In this document: piece by piece, positions 36,644 to 46,260 of the stretch | Position numbering within the stretch: the first letter of the stretch is position 1 | Layout: each line of letters starts with the position of its first letter | NCBI RefSeq assembly: GCF_000765665.2 | Contig: NZ_JROZ02000003.1 | Location: 62,001 to 126,000 of the forward strand | DNA length: 64,000 nt | Reading direction: 5' to 3' | Source of the DNA: Helicobacter sp. MIT 05-5293 | Lineage (GTDB): Bacteria > Campylobacterota > Campylobacteria > Campylobacterales > Helicobacteraceae | Program-made: the position numbers and the translations under genes | The notes under the pieces: generated by a model | What the model saw: the letters and a program-made list of their open reading frames with translations, nothing else | Told to the model about the DNA's origin: nothing | The model's database searches: none

Positions 36644-37241
36644 GATTCACGCCCATTTTTTTGAGACGAAGCATTGATTTTGCTAATTCTTTTGAATCTA
36701 AATAAGAAAAAGCGTCAATGACTGTGTTTTGTGTTACGAAGACTTTTGAATGATCAATATGCTCTGCAAATAAATTTTGTGCATCTTGTTGTGTGGGACA
36801 AAAATGCACAGAGGCAATTTTACTAATCATTAGTCGCATCGCCTCTTCAGGAAAAGGTTCATAGATATTACCCGACCTCAAGCCTGCCTCAATATGAAAA
36901 ATAGGAATCTTTTTATAAAATGCACTCAAAGCTCCACAATAAGCACTCATTGTGTCTCCTTGAACGATTACTGCGTCAATTTTGATTTTTTCTAAAAGAT
37001 TATCTAGTTTGGTGAGTAATCTTGCATTAAGGCTTGGCAAACTTTGATTTTCTCTCATAATATTGAGAGAAAAATCCGCTTTAATATCAAAAAATTGGAG
37101 TGTTTGACGACTTAAATGTTTTTGTTGTTCGGTATTGCATAAATACACTACAAAATCTTTTTGAGATTTGAAATACAAAAACAAAGGAGCAAGTTTAATT
37201 ACTTCGGGTCTTGTGCCTAAAACAAAAAGAATTTTCTTCAT
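36540..37241 (-). CDS. wecB: UDP-N-acetylglucosamine 2-epimerase, N-terminal part (frame lost at a G10 tract)
   Basis: Residues 1-204 are the first domain of a non-hydrolysing epimerase: KKILFVLGTRPEVIKLAPLF, VQGDTMSAY, HIEAGLRSG and PFPEEAMR. At minus-strand G10 (36629-36638) the frame passes into EQQILFGNLAPQ and soon stops. With 9 or 12 G it reads AGGGSNKFCLVTLH and joins the C-terminal domain. The product supplies UDP-ManNAc for surface glycans. As read the gene is OFF. Confidence 0.88.
   Translation of the reverse strand: MKKILFVLGTRPEVIKLAPLFLYFKSQKDFVVYLCNTEQQKHLSRQTLQFFDIKADFSLNIMRENQSLPSLNARLLTKLDNLLEKIKIDAVIVQGDTMSAYCGALSAFYKKIPIFHIEAGLRSGNIYEPFPEEAMRLMISKIASVHFCPTQQDAQNLFAEHIDHSKVFVTQNTVIDAFSYLDSKELAKSMLRLKKMGVNLAGGGEQQILFGNLAPQGKSREDSRTICCHKRVG
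36629..36638 (-). repeat. Homopolymer tract (G10 on coding strand) in the epimerase gene
   Basis: Ten C on the plus strand, G on the coding strand, between the two domains of the epimerase. Nine or twelve bases restore one 373-residue frame; ten does not. Confidence 0.95.
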
Positions 37242-37283
37242 TTTGATTTGTCAAATAGTCCTTTCGTTCAGATTATTCGCGAA

Positions 37284-37289
37284 ACTATA
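37284..37289 (-). promoter_or_regulatory. Candidate -10 box for the epimerase-glycosyltransferase unit
   Basis: The minus strand reads ATGGTATAGTTTCG, with TATAGT 42 bases before the start at 37241. The rest of the 285-bp gap to cetB is AT-rich and shows no other feature I can name. Confidence 0.4.
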
Positions 37290-37526
37290 CCATAAATTAT
37301 AAATAATTTTTCAGCAATATTGAGCTTGATTGCAGTTAGCAGTTAATGATTAATAAAAATTCTAATACAAGCAAAATTATCCATTTTTTGGCTCTTAATT
37401 GTGGCAATTCTTTACATTTAATATTAAAATTAGTGAATATTAAAAAAATTACTATTTTATTATTGTCTTTAAGATTACTTAAGTTAAAATCTTTGAGAAT
37501 CTAAGAATATTAAGGAGTCAGTTTCA

Positions 37527-38012
37527 ATGAATCCCGATGAAAAACAAGTGAAAGGTTTTCTGGTCTCTAAAACTAATCCTCAAGGTAAAATCACTTATTG
37601 TAATGAGGCTTTTATCGATATTTCAGGTTTCAGAGAAAGTGAGCTTTTAGGAAAGCCTCATTCTATCGTGCGCCATACTGATATGCCACGAACAATTTTT
37701 AAGTTTTTATGGAGTGAAATTACTCAAAAGAGAGAAGTTAATGCCTATGTTAAGAATCTCTCCAAAGACGGCAAGTATTATTGGGTATTTGCTAATATTA
37801 CGCCTTCTTTGGATATTAAAAGTAACATTATTGGGTATTACTCTGTGCGTAGAGCTCCTAATCCAAAGGCAATACCCATCTTAGAAGATTTGTATGCCAA
37901 GCTTCGTGAGGTTGAAAAGTCTGGGCTTGATTCAGGGTTAGAATATTTTAAAAAATTTTTTGCTACGAAAGATTACAATAGTTTTGTTTTGGATTTGCAA
38001 GTAAGGAGTTAG
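37527..38012 (+). CDS. cetB: PAS-domain energy-taxis sensor (CetB-like)
   Basis: The 161-residue soluble protein is essentially one PAS domain of the Aer/CetB type: [56 protein letters not shown]. In Campylobacter CetB binds FAD in this domain and signals to the membrane transducer CetA. Here it directly precedes a CetA-like gene by 2 bp. Size and pairing match (CetB about 165, CetA about 459 residues in C. jejuni); the gene order here is PAS gene first. Confidence 0.85.
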   Translation: MNPDEKQVKGFLVSKTNPQGKITYCNEAFIDISGFRESELLGKPHSIVRHTDMPRTIFKFLWSEITQKREVNAYVKNLSKDGKYYWVFANITPSLDIKSNIIGYYSVRRAPNPKAIPILEDLYAKLREVEKSGLDSGLEYFKKFFATKDYNSFVLDLQVRS

Positions 38013-38014
38013 TT

Positions 38015-39376
38015 TTGATGTTAATTTTTATCATTTTAGGTATTGTGTGCGTGTGTTTGCTTGCTTTGCTTATTGTAACGCGTGTTAAGGCAAATAAAGA
38101 GGCAGAGCTTAGACAAAAGATCATTCATCTTTTAAATGAGGTTTCTGAAGGGAATTTTGAGCTTCGAATCACTCATCTTAAAAATAGTGATTTGGATAAA
38201 ATTGCACGAGGAATCAATGAGCTTCTTAATCAGCTAGAGACATTTATCCGTGAGAGTGAAACGGTGATTTCGTATTCTAATCAGGATAAAGTGGGCTTAT
38301 ATCGTCCTTTCTTGACGGAAGGTTTGTTGGCTAATCTTGCTGTTGTGGGAAAACGTGTGGGTGAAAGTATGGAAGCAATTTGCCAATCAATGGCGCTTAA
38401 TAAAGCCAAAGAGCTGACATTAAGATTAAGCGAGATTAATGGCAATCTTTCACAACAAAAATTTATGCAAAATGTTTTTCACATAAATATCAAAAGACTT
38501 TCGGATATTTCTACCGAGTTACAGAAAGCAGCTGTCAGCTCTGTGCAAAATTATCAAAAAGCCAATGGGGCAATGGAGCAAATTGAGCAAATTTCCGAGC
38601 TTGTCCATTCTAATAATACCGCTACCGAGAATCTAAGCAAACAAGGAGAAGAAGTGCGCTCGATTGTCAGCGTGATTGATGATATTGCAGACCAGACAAA
38701 TCTTCTCGCGCTTAATGCTGCGATTGAGGCAGCAAGAGCTGGAGAGCATGGTAGGGGATTTGCAGTCGTTGCTGATGAGGTGCGGAAACTTGCTGAAAAA
38801 ACACAACAAGCCACTAAAGAGATTCAGACACAAATCAATGTTTTTCAACAAAGTGCGACAGAAATTTTTGATAATTCTTCACATATTTCTCAACAAATCA
38901 ATGATTTTAATGAAGTAGTAAGAGATTTTTCAAGAATGTTTGAAGATCTCCAGCATTCGTCTAATGCTATCAGCACAAATGTCAAGATTATCGGTTCGTC
39001 TTTAAATGGCAATTCTCTGATGATTGACCATATTGCTTTCAAAAGTGATGCTTATGAGGCTATTTCAAAAGATACGATTGATGAGAATATTGCACAAATG
39101 ACAGAAACGATGTTTAATGAATGGCTAGAGCATCGAGGAAGACCTAACTATGATGGAATGCCTATTTTAGATGAAATTATCAAGGCTCATCATGATATTT
39201 TAACTTTCGGTAAGGAAGGTATTAGGGAAGCACATGAACAAAAAGAAAGCAGTGTCGTTGTCGATAAATTCAGATCTATGGAGCAGGCAAGTAATGTATT
39301 CTTTGAAAAAGTAGATGCGCTTGCTAGGATTTGGGAAGATCAAAATAGTTGCGATATATCAAAAAAGGCTAAGTAA
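38015..39376 (+). CDS. cetA: Methyl-accepting chemotaxis transducer (CetA-like)
   Basis: The 453-residue protein has a single N-terminal membrane segment (about residues 2-24), no periplasmic sensor, a HAMP-like stretch, and the receptor hairpin tip [20 protein letters not shown] at about residues 226-246 that contacts CheA/CheW. The C-terminal 110 residues resemble a CZB zinc domain ([13 protein letters not shown] ... HRGRPNYDG ... KAHHDI), but the position of the usual Cys before F-x-x-W is Thr (TMFNEW). It should relay the redox signal from the PAS protein. Its stop overlaps the bioA start by one base. Confidence 0.85.
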   Translation: MMLIFIILGIVCVCLLALLIVTRVKANKEAELRQKIIHLLNEVSEGNFELRITHLKNSDLDKIARGINELLNQLETFIRESETVISYSNQDKVGLYRPFLTEGLLANLAVVGKRVGESMEAICQSMALNKAKELTLRLSEINGNLSQQKFMQNVFHINIKRLSDISTELQKAAVSSVQNYQKANGAMEQIEQISELVHSNNTATENLSKQGEEVRSIVSVIDDIADQTNLLALNAAIEAARAGEHGRGFAVVADEVRKLAEKTQQATKEIQTQINVFQQSATEIFDNSSHISQQINDFNEVVRDFSRMFEDLQHSSNAISTNVKIIGSSLNGNSLMIDHIAFKSDAYEAISKDTIDENIAQMTETMFNEWLEHRGRPNYDGMPILDEIIKAHHDILTFGKEGIREAHEQKESSVVVDKFRSMEQASNVFFEKVDALARIWEDQNSCDISKKAK

Positions 39377-41052
39377 TGCCAAATCAAGAAAACAATCAAT
39401 CACGCAAAGTGAGCAGGAATTCAAATTCTAGCAAGGAAGAAACAAGAGCAAAAAAGGCTTCTGCCCCTAGAGTAAATTTGCGAGATTCTCAAAAACCTCG
39501 AGAATCTCAATCAGAGATTGGTGAATCTAAAAAAGCAAAGCCAAAGATGCAGATTTCTCAAAAAAAGCATCAAATTATTCAAGATTCTTTACCAAATTTT
39601 CAAGAATCTAAAAAGGTTAAAAAACATCAAAAAAATACGCAAAATATCCCAAAAGATTCTGTTTCTAAGCTACAAAATGGCATCAGTAAAGAAACTAAAG
39701 ATTCACAAAAAGCTCCATTAATTCAAAAAAATATTAAAAAACTAAAGTCTCCAAAGAAAGAGCAGAAAAATAATGCCCAAAGTCTTGTCAAACTTGATTT
39801 AGAGCATATATGGCATCCTTGCACACAGATGAAAGAGCATGAAAAAATCCCACTTGTCCCGATTAAAAAAGCCAAGGGAGTATATTTGTATGATTTTAAT
39901 GGTAAATCTTATATAGATTGCATTAGCTCATGGTGGGTGAATCTCTTTGGACATTGTAACCCCTATATCGCAAAGGCAATAAAAAAGCAACTTGATTCTT
40001 TAGAACATACTTTACTCGCAGGTTTTTCTCACAAGCCGATTATTTCGTATTCTGCACGACTTTGTGCGCTTTTACCTAAAAAACTCACTAAATGTTTTTA
40101 TGCTGATAATGGTTCAAGCGCGGTAGAAGTGGCACTTAAGATGAGCTTTGCTTATCATCAGCTTTTGGGTGAAAAAAGACCTTATTTCCTTTCTTTGAGT
40201 AATTCCTATCATGGAGAGACTTTGGGTGCTTTGAGTGTAGGTGATGTAGAGCTTTACAAGAAAGAGTATAAAGACATATTGATTCAATCTCTCACTACGC
40301 CTGTGCCAAAAGATTCTGATTTTTCTAAAGAATTAGCTTCTTTGAAGTCTCTTTTGGAAAAAAAGGGTAAAAATATTTGCGCGTTTATTCTTGAGCCTTT
40401 AGTGCAGTGTGCTGGAAATATGCACATATATAGTAAAGATTTTATCAAGGCAGCTTGTGAGCTATGCAGACAATTTGGTATTCATATTATCTTTGATGAA
40501 ATTGCGGTAGGTTTCGGACGTAGCGGCAGTATGTTTGCACTTGAACAATGTGAAGTTGTGCCGGATTTTTTATGCCTCTCTAAGGGTATTACCGGAGGAT
40601 TCTTACCGCTTTCTGTTGTGGTTACTCATAATGACATTTATAAGGCTTTTTATGCACCTTATGAATCTCACAAAGCCTTTTTACATTCGCACAGCTATAC
40701 TGGTAATGCTTTGGCTTTGGCTGCAGCAAACGCAGTTTTGGATATTTTTGAAAAAGAAGATATTATCAAGAAAAATAAGAGCAAATCAGAGAAGATTTTT
40801 GCTTTATGGCAGAATCTGGAGAAAAATAAAAAGTTAGGGAATTTTCGACATCAAGGTATGATTTTTGCCTTTGATATTGTGCAAAGCAAACACAAGCGTG
40901 CTGGAATGTTTGTCTATCAAGAGGCATTACAAAAAGGTTTATTATTAAGACCGCTGGGTAATACAATCTATTTAATGCCTCCCTATATTATCAAGGAAAA
41001 ACAAGTCGCTTATATTGTGCAGACTCTTGAAGAAATCTGCCAAAGGCTTTGA
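39376..41052 (+). CDS. bioA: Adenosylmethionine-8-amino-7-oxononanoate aminotransferase with a 135-residue N-terminal extension
   Basis: Residues about 138-558 are a complete Bio[43 protein letters not shown], the PLP Lys403 in [11 protein letters not shown]. It transfers an amino group from SAM to KAPA in biotin synthesis. The preceding 135 residues are unusual: Lys/Ser/Gln-rich, low complexity, no predicted fold, with repeated DSQK/ESKK-like units. The frame is open throughout and begins at an ATG overlapping the cetA stop. An internal start cannot be excluded. bioF-bioG-bioC and bioD lie elsewhere in the window. Confidence 0.9.
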   Translation: MPNQENNQSRKVSRNSNSSKEETRAKKASAPRVNLRDSQKPRESQSEIGESKKAKPKMQISQKKHQIIQDSLPNFQESKKVKKHQKNTQNIPKDSVSKLQNGISKETKDSQKAPLIQKNIKKLKSPKKEQKNNAQSLVKLDLEHIWHPCTQMKEHEKIPLVPIKKAKGVYLYDFNGKSYIDCISSWWVNLFGHCNPYIAKAIKKQLDSLEHTLLAGFSHKPIISYSARLCALLPKKLTKCFYADNGSSAVEVALKMSFAYHQLLGEKRPYFLSLSNSYHGETLGALSVGDVELYKKEYKDILIQSLTTPVPKDSDFSKELASLKSLLEKKGKNICAFILEPLVQCAGNMHIYSKDFIKAACELCRQFGIHIIFDEIAVGFGRSGSMFALEQCEVVPDFLCLSKGITGGFLPLSVVVTHNDIYKAFYAPYESHKAFLHSHSYTGNALALAAANAVLDIFEKEDIIKKNKSKSEKIFALWQNLEKNKKLGNFRHQGMIFAFDIVQSKHKRAGMFVYQEALQKGLLLRPLGNTIYLMPPYIIKEKQVAYIVQTLEEICQRL

Positions 41053-41063
41053 TTATAGAATCT

Positions 41064-41180
41064 TTATGTTTCGCTTACTTTAAAAGTGCTGATTTTTTCT
41101 CTTAGTTTTGTAAGATAAGACTCATCAACTCTTTCCCCTCGTGCTTTTTGTATGCTTAGTGCGAGATTCTCTAGTAGCAT
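41064..41180 (-). CDS. Possible small protein of 38 residues
   Basis: On the minus strand an ATG at 41180 opens a frame encoding MLLENLALSIQKARGERVDE and on to KLREKISTFKVSET before a stop at 41064. The sequence has protein-like composition (amphipathic helix, balanced charge). A perfect TATAAT lies 24-29 bases upstream (41204-41209). The ribosome-binding site is weak (AAAAAGTG). I do not recognise a family. Alternatively it is the tail of a lost gene. Confidence 0.4.
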   Translation of the reverse strand: MLLENLALSIQKARGERVDESYLTKLREKISTFKVSET

Positions 41181-41203
41181 CACTTTTTATTGTTTGGAGG
41201 GCT

Positions 41204-41209
41204 ATTATA
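41204..41209 (-). promoter_or_regulatory. TATAAT box upstream of the 38-residue frame
   Basis: The minus strand reads GTTATAATAGCC with a consensus -10, placed 24 bases before the ATG at 41180. Transcription would then start about 16 bases before that ATG. Confidence 0.4.
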
Positions 41210-41250
41210 ACATACTATAAGATTTATCAAAGGATATTATTTCAAAATCG

Positions 41251-41274
41251 TTTTTTTTTTTTTTTTGATACAAT
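41251..41274 (+). promoter_or_regulatory. T16 tract directly upstream of a -10 box, before the EamA transporter gene
   Basis: Sixteen T (41251-41266) are followed by GATACAAT, giving TACAAT at 41269-41274. The arrangement resembles Helicobacter promoters in which a variable T tract alters spacing and strength. The downstream gene starts at 41370. A 25-codon frame (41273-41350, MRNKQRLKRQIRKHGFENL...) overlaps but its ATG is inside the -10 box and it lacks a ribosome-binding site. Confidence 0.5.
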
Positions 41275-41369
41275 GCGGAACAAACAACGCTTGAAGAGGC
41301 AGATTCGTAAGCATGGATTTGAGAATCTAGCAAGGCAAAGCAATAAATAAAAATTTTTGAAAGAAGAAA

Positions 41370-42263
41370 ATGCGTAATTCTTTATTTTTAGGACACTTAT
41401 TAGCCCTTTTTTCAGTGTTAGTATGGGGTAGCACTTTTAGCGCGACAAAGGTATTGTTAGAAGATTTTGATGCAATTGAGATTCTATTTATTCGTTTTTT
41501 TATCGCGTATTGGTTCTTATTTGCTTTGCATTTTAGAGGTATAAAATGGGGAGGTTGGGGGCTGGAGATGTTATTTGCAGGAGCAGGGTTAAGCGGGGCT
41601 TGTTTGTATTTTTTGCTTGAAAATATCGCGCTCAATTACACAAGCGCATCAAACGCTTCTTTGCTCGTAGCAATCAGCCCTTTATTCACAGCTCTTTTGA
41701 GTGCATTTTTTTTGAAAAAGAAAATCGGCAAGTATTTTTTTATTGGTGCGATTTTGGCATTTGTGGGGGTGGGGTTTGTTGTATTTCGTGGTGAATTCTC
41801 ATTTCATCTCAATGCCTTTGGCGATATGCTGTGCATCTGTGCAGGACTTGTCTGGTCGGTCTATACGATTCTGATGGGCAAGATTTTTATCGCTTGTGAA
41901 TCTCAAAACGCACTAAGTATTACGCGTAAAGTTTTCTTCTATGGATTGACTTTTACTTTGCCTCTTTTGTTGTTGCATTTTTATATGGGAGATGGTGATT
42001 TGAGTAGGGTCTGGGGAGGGTTACAGAATCCTAACAATCTTCTTATGTTTGCATTCTTGGGGTTTTTGGCATCAGCACTTTGCTATGTCTCATGGAATGG
42101 AGCTTTGAAATATTTAGGTTTAATCAAGGCAAGTGCGTATATTTACTCTGTGCCTGTAATTGGCGTGATTGTGGCAGTTTTGAGCTTGGGTGAATCGCTT
42201 AATATTTTTATTGTGATTGGAGGTTTTTTGGTGATGAAAGGTTTGTTTCTAAGCCAAAAATAG
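41370..42263 (+). CDS. EamA/DMT-family transporter
   Basis: The 297-residue protein has about ten hydrophobic segments in two EamA halves. The first starts HLLALFSVLVWGSTFSATKVLLE and contains LNYTSASNASLLVAISPLFTALL; the second contains GDMLCICAGLVWSVYTILMGK and the C-terminal SVPVIGVIVAVLSLGESL. These are drug/metabolite exporters of varied substrate, which is not predictable here. AAAGAAGAAA precedes the ATG. Confidence 0.9.
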   Translation: MRNSLFLGHLLALFSVLVWGSTFSATKVLLEDFDAIEILFIRFFIAYWFLFALHFRGIKWGGWGLEMLFAGAGLSGACLYFLLENIALNYTSASNASLLVAISPLFTALLSAFFLKKKIGKYFFIGAILAFVGVGFVVFRGEFSFHLNAFGDMLCICAGLVWSVYTILMGKIFIACESQNALSITRKVFFYGLTFTLPLLLLHFYMGDGDLSRVWGGLQNPNNLLMFAFLGFLASALCYVSWNGALKYLGLIKASAYIYSVPVIGVIVAVLSLGESLNIFIVIGGFLVMKGLFLSQK

Positions 42264-42611
42264 TAAAACCCATAGGACTAAAGGTTAGATTTAGGATTTA
42301 TAGAATCTGTTGTATGCCTATACAGGGCAATTTTATAAACTAATAGGCACAATATTTTTGAATGAAAATACAGAGAAATGAAGCTGGAGCGTGGTTTATC
42401 TAAAGATTCCTAAAAGTAACACTTTTGATAATCCGCTATTGCTAGGATTTTGCTTCCTACTACAATGACAAAATAATCAAAAAGTATCAATGTTTAAAAG
42501 GTATAAAAATATTTAATCTTTTGATTTGTTTTTTTCCTTATATAATAAAAATGTGTGTTAAAGAATAAAGATTCTGAAAGCCATACTAAAAGACAAAACG
42601 AAGGAGAAAAG
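42264..42611 (+). other. 348-bp gap before prpB with repeat-like sequence and a promoter
   Basis: The stretch holds TGCCTAT (42315-42321) and ATAGGCA (42343-42349) as an inverted repeat, AAAAGT/ACTTTT (42412-42426), and TTTTGCTTCCTACTACAATGACAA (in pieces, near 42449-42472). The last resembles the tail of the repeat block inside the type IIG gene, which has CAGCTTCACC then CAAAATGACAA (near 27102-27121). No gene is visible. The promoter of prpB lies at its end. Confidence 0.4.
42541..42546 (+). promoter_or_regulatory. -10 box of prpBCD
   Basis: TATAAT lies 65 bases before the prpB ATG, preceded by a run of T at 42529-42535. The roughly 60-nt leader that results shows no clear structure. Confidence 0.5.
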
Positions 42612-43487
42612 ATGAGCATTCAAAGTGCCGGTAAAAAGTTTAGGGAAGCACTAAAAAGTAGCACTCCTTTGCAAATTATAGGTGTGATCAACGCTTATAG
42701 TGCAATCCAAGCTCAAAAAAGTGGAGCGAAAGCTCTCTATCTTAGTGGTGGTGCACTTGCAGCGATGAGTATAGGTGTGCCGGATTTGGGCATTACTTCG
42801 CTTGAAGATGTTTGTATCGATGTGAGAAGAATCACAGCAGCAAGTGATTTGCCTCTTTTGGTCGATGCAGATACGGGTTGGGGAGGAGCGTTTAATATTG
42901 CTAGAACAATCAAGGATTTGACGCGTTCTGGTGCGGCAGGTTGTCATATTGAAGATCAAGTCGCTCAAAAACGTTGCGGACATCGTCCTAATAAAGAGCT
43001 TGTAAGCAAAGAAGAAATGTGTGATCGTATCAAGGCAGCAGTTGATGCCAAAATAGATAGTGAATTTGTCGTAATGGCACGCACTGATGCTCATGCGAGT
43101 GAAGGGCAACAAGCTGCGATTGATCGAGCGTTGAGTTATGTAGAAGTAGGCGCAGATATGATTTTTGCAGAGGCTATTCATACGCTTGAGGAGTATAAGC
43201 AATTCACCGATGTGATCAAAGTGCCGGTATTGGCAAATATCACAGAATTTGGGAAAACACCTTATTTTACTACTTCAGAGTTAAAAGAAGTTGGTATTTC
43301 AATGGTGCTTTATCCTCTTTCTGCTGCCCGAGCGATGAATAAAGCGGCTTTAGAGGTGTTTGAAGACATTATCCAAAATGGCTCACAGAAAAATAGCATT
43401 GACAAAATGCAGACACGAGCAGAACTCTATGAGATGCTTAATTATCATGCTTTTGAACAAAAGCTTGATGAGTTATTTAAAAAATAA
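42612..43487 (+). CDS. prpB: 2-methylisocitrate lyase
   Basis: The start is taken at the ATG at 42612 after GAAGGAGAAAAG; a frame opening 57 bases earlier lacks a site and overlaps the promoter. The 291-residue enzyme has the isocitrate-lyase-family active-site loop [13 protein letters not shown], the metal-binding [11 protein letters not shown] and [10 protein letters not shown]. It splits 2-methylisocitrate to pyruvate and succinate, the last step of propionate breakdown by the methylcitrate cycle. Confidence 0.95.
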   Translation: MSIQSAGKKFREALKSSTPLQIIGVINAYSAIQAQKSGAKALYLSGGALAAMSIGVPDLGITSLEDVCIDVRRITAASDLPLLVDADTGWGGAFNIARTIKDLTRSGAAGCHIEDQVAQKRCGHRPNKELVSKEEMCDRIKAAVDAKIDSEFVVMARTDAHASEGQQAAIDRALSYVEVGADMIFAEAIHTLEEYKQFTDVIKVPVLANITEFGKTPYFTTSELKEVGISMVLYPLSAARAMNKAALEVFEDIIQNGSQKNSIDKMQTRAELYEMLNYHAFEQKLDELFKK

Positions 43488-43511
43488 ATTCACATTTTAA
43501 GGAGATGAATT

Positions 43512-44657
43512 ATGGGTGAAGCAGCGAAAAATAAAGTAGGTGGTTTGGCAGGAGTGATTGCTGGAAAATCAGGAATCTGCACCGTTGGCACAGGACATGG
43601 GTTAAACTATCGAGGGTATGATATTTATGATCTCGCAAGAGAATGTGAGTTTGAGGAAGTAGCGTATCTTCTTTTAAAAGGAGAGTTGCCAAAAAAACAA
43701 GAACTTGAAAGTTTTAAACAAGAGTTGATTAAGGCAAGATCTTTGCCTAAGGACCTTAAAGAAGCTCTCAAACTTTTACCTAAAGATGCGCACCCTATGG
43801 ATATTATGCGCACAGGTTGTTCGGTTTTAGGGTGTTTGGAGCAAGAGAGAATCGATGCACTTAAGGGTGAATTTCCCGATCAACATCGCATCGGTGTGCG
43901 ATTATTAGGCATTTTTCCTTCTATCTTACTATTTTGGCATCATTGGCATCAAAGCAAAACAGAAATGGATACCAATAGCAAACAAGACACAATCGCAGGG
44001 TATTTTTTAGAAAAATTGCACAACAAAGAGCCTAAAAAATTATGGATTGATGCGATGCATGTGAGTTTGATTTTGTATGCTGAACATGAATTTAATGCTT
44101 CAACTTTCACTTCGCGCGTGATTACAGCGACAATGTCAGATGTGTATTCAGCTATCACAGGAGCAATTGGCGCATTGCGCGGACCATTGCATGGCGGTGC
44201 AAATGAAGCAGCAATGGACCTTTTGAGCGAATTTAAGAATCCTGCAGAAGCTTTAGAAGGCATCAAACAAAAATTGGCTAGTAAAACAAAAATTATGGGC
44301 TTTGGACATCGTGTGTATGTCAAAGCTGACCCTCGTAATGTCGTGATTAAAGAATGGAGTAAAAAACTCTCCGAAGATGTAGGGGATTCTAAAGGATTGT
44401 ATCCTATCAGTGAGGTTATCGAAGAAGTAATGTGGAATGAGAAAAAACTTTTCCCAAATCTTGATTTTTATAGTGCTTCAGCTTACCATTTTATGGGGAT
44501 TCCTACTTCATATTTCACACCTATTTTCATCATGAGCAGGACAAGCGGTTGGCTTGCGCATATTTTTGAACAACGAGCAGATAATAAGCTTATCCGCCCA
44601 AGTTCGGAATATACTGGACCAGATAATCGTGCGTTTGTGCCAATGAATGAACGCTAA
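43512..44657 (+). CDS. prpC: 2-methylcitrate synthase
   Basis: The 381-residue citrate-synthase-family enzyme has GLNYRGYDIYDLA, the catalytic His regions GALRGPLHGGANEAAM and GFGHRVYVKADPRNVV, and the C-terminal IIRPSSEYTGP-like segment (LIRPSSEYTGPDNR). Context between prpB and prpD makes methylcitrate rather than citrate the likely product. It starts 24 bp after prpB behind AAGGAGATG. Confidence 0.94.
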   Translation: MGEAAKNKVGGLAGVIAGKSGICTVGTGHGLNYRGYDIYDLARECEFEEVAYLLLKGELPKKQELESFKQELIKARSLPKDLKEALKLLPKDAHPMDIMRTGCSVLGCLEQERIDALKGEFPDQHRIGVRLLGIFPSILLFWHHWHQSKTEMDTNSKQDTIAGYFLEKLHNKEPKKLWIDAMHVSLILYAEHEFNASTFTSRVITATMSDVYSAITGAIGALRGPLHGGANEAAMDLLSEFKNPAEALEGIKQKLASKTKIMGFGHRVYVKADPRNVVIKEWSKKLSEDVGDSKGLYPISEVIEEVMWNEKKLFPNLDFYSASAYHFMGIPTSYFTPIFIMSRTSGWLAHIFEQRADNKLIRPSSEYTGPDNRAFVPMNER

Positions 44658-44739
44658 TTTTTTAAAGAAATAAAGGCAGAGATTCTCTATGATTTTTGAG
44701 AATCTCCATTGATTAAAGAATTGACTAAAAGGAGTTTTT

Positions 44740-46194
44740 ATGAGTGCTGATATGGGTATTTTAGATACAAAGAGACCGGATTTTGATGATATTTTGACAA
44801 AAATTGCTGATTATGCGGTGAATTTTAAAATTGATTCTAGCCTTGCTTACGAAACTGCAAGATATTGTTTAATGGATACAATCGGTTGTGGATTGCTCGC
44901 TTTAGAGTTTCCTGCTTGCACCAAATTATTGGGACCTGTTGTTGAGGGTGCAGAATTTCGCCCGCTTGGCGCAAAAATCCCCGGAACAAGCTATCAGCTC
45001 GAACCCGAACGCGCAGCGTTTAATGTCGGCGCAATGGTAAGATGGCTTGATTTTAATGACACATGGCTTGCTGCTGAATGGGGACACCCAAGTGATAATC
45101 TTGGTGCGATTTGGGCAGTAGCGGATTATTTAAGTCGTAAAAATATTGCTTCAGGTAAAGCACCCTTGAGTGTTAAAGATGTGCTTACTGCAATGATTAA
45201 GGCGCATGAGATTCAAGGAATCTTGGCATTAGAAAATAGTTTTAATAAGGTTGGATTGGATCATGTCTTACTTGTGAGAATCGCTTCAACTGCTGTTGCG
45301 TGTGCAATGCTTGGCGGGACTTTTGAAGAAGTGCGCAATGCTGTAAGCCACGCGTTTGTCGATGGTGGTGCATTGCGTTGTTATCGTCATGCACCAAATA
45401 CAGGTTCTCGTAAAAGCTGGGCAGCAGGTGATGCAAGCTCCCGTGGTGTGAATCTTGCGCTTAAAGCTTTGAGTGGTGAGATGGGCTATCCAAGCGCATT
45501 GAGTGCGAAGTTTTGGGGCTTTGAAGATGTAAAAATGAAAGGGCAAAAGCTTACTTTACCTCAAGCATTAGGCAGTTATGTGATGGAAAATGTGCTTTTT
45601 AAAATCAGCTTCCCTGCAGAATTCCACGCACAAACAGCTGTAGAATGTGCGCTTAAACTTCATAATGAAGTCAAAGACAGACTAGATTCTGTTGAAAAAA
45701 TCGTGATTACCACACAAGAATCAGGACACCGCATCATTAATAAAGTCGGACCGCTTGCGAATCCAGCTGATAGAGATCATTGTATCCAATATATGGTTGC
45801 TGTTCCACTCGTCTTTGGGCGGCTCACCGCTGATGATTATGAAGATAGTATAGCTAATGATCCACGCATTGACGCGCTACGTGATAAAATGGTCGTAGAA
45901 ACAGATGATCGTTACACAAGAGAATATCTCGAAGCAGATAAACGCTCTATTGCTAATGCAGTGCAGATTTTTTACAAAGATGGCAGTAAGAGCGAAAAGG
46001 TAGAGATTGACTATCCTATCGGACATAAACGCCGAAGAGGTGAGGGAATCCCTGTGCTTGTGGCAAAATTTGAGCGCAATATTGCTCGCAAACTTAGCCC
46101 CAAAAAATGTGCAGCGATTAAGGAGCTTTGTAACGATCAAAAGCGACTTGAAGCTACACCTTTCAATCTTTTTAGCGATTTGTTTGCACTTTAA
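44740..46194 (+). CDS. prpD: 2-methylcitrate dehydratase
   Basis: The 484-residue MmgE/PrpD-family protein has the family core MVRWLDFNDTWLAAEWGHPSDNLG (in two pieces), KAHEIQGILALENSFNKVGLDH and FPAEFHAQTAVEC. It dehydrates 2-methylcitrate to methylaconitate. The 82-bp gap after prpC contains GAGATTCTC and GAGAATCTC arms (about 44679-44706) that can pair as a hairpin. No prpE or regulator gene is adjacent. Confidence 0.95.
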   Translation: MSADMGILDTKRPDFDDILTKIADYAVNFKIDSSLAYETARYCLMDTIGCGLLALEFPACTKLLGPVVEGAEFRPLGAKIPGTSYQLEPERAAFNVGAMVRWLDFNDTWLAAEWGHPSDNLGAIWAVADYLSRKNIASGKAPLSVKDVLTAMIKAHEIQGILALENSFNKVGLDHVLLVRIASTAVACAMLGGTFEEVRNAVSHAFVDGGALRCYRHAPNTGSRKSWAAGDASSRGVNLALKALSGEMGYPSALSAKFWGFEDVKMKGQKLTLPQALGSYVMENVLFKISFPAEFHAQTAVECALKLHNEVKDRLDSVEKIVITTQESGHRIINKVGPLANPADRDHCIQYMVAVPLVFGRLTADDYEDSIANDPRIDALRDKMVVETDDRYTREYLEADKRSIANAVQIFYKDGSKSEKVEIDYPIGHKRRRGEGIPVLVAKFERNIARKLSPKKCAAIKELCNDQKRLEATPFNLFSDLFAL

Positions 46195-46260
46195 AAATCA
46201 CATAATGTTAGCTATCGATATAAAGTCGATAGCTACATCATCAAATCAAAAAGGAGCAAA

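Noticed and set aside
41141-41350. 69-codon plus-strand frame containing the T16 tract as a Phe run
   Set aside because: It has no ribosome-binding site and contains a promoter-like T tract plus -10 box. The last 25 codons look protein-like, so I keep slight doubt.
42651-43202. 183-codon minus-strand frame inside prpB
   Set aside because: It is a shadow of the conserved prpB frame with Cys/Ser/Thr-rich composition and no start signals.
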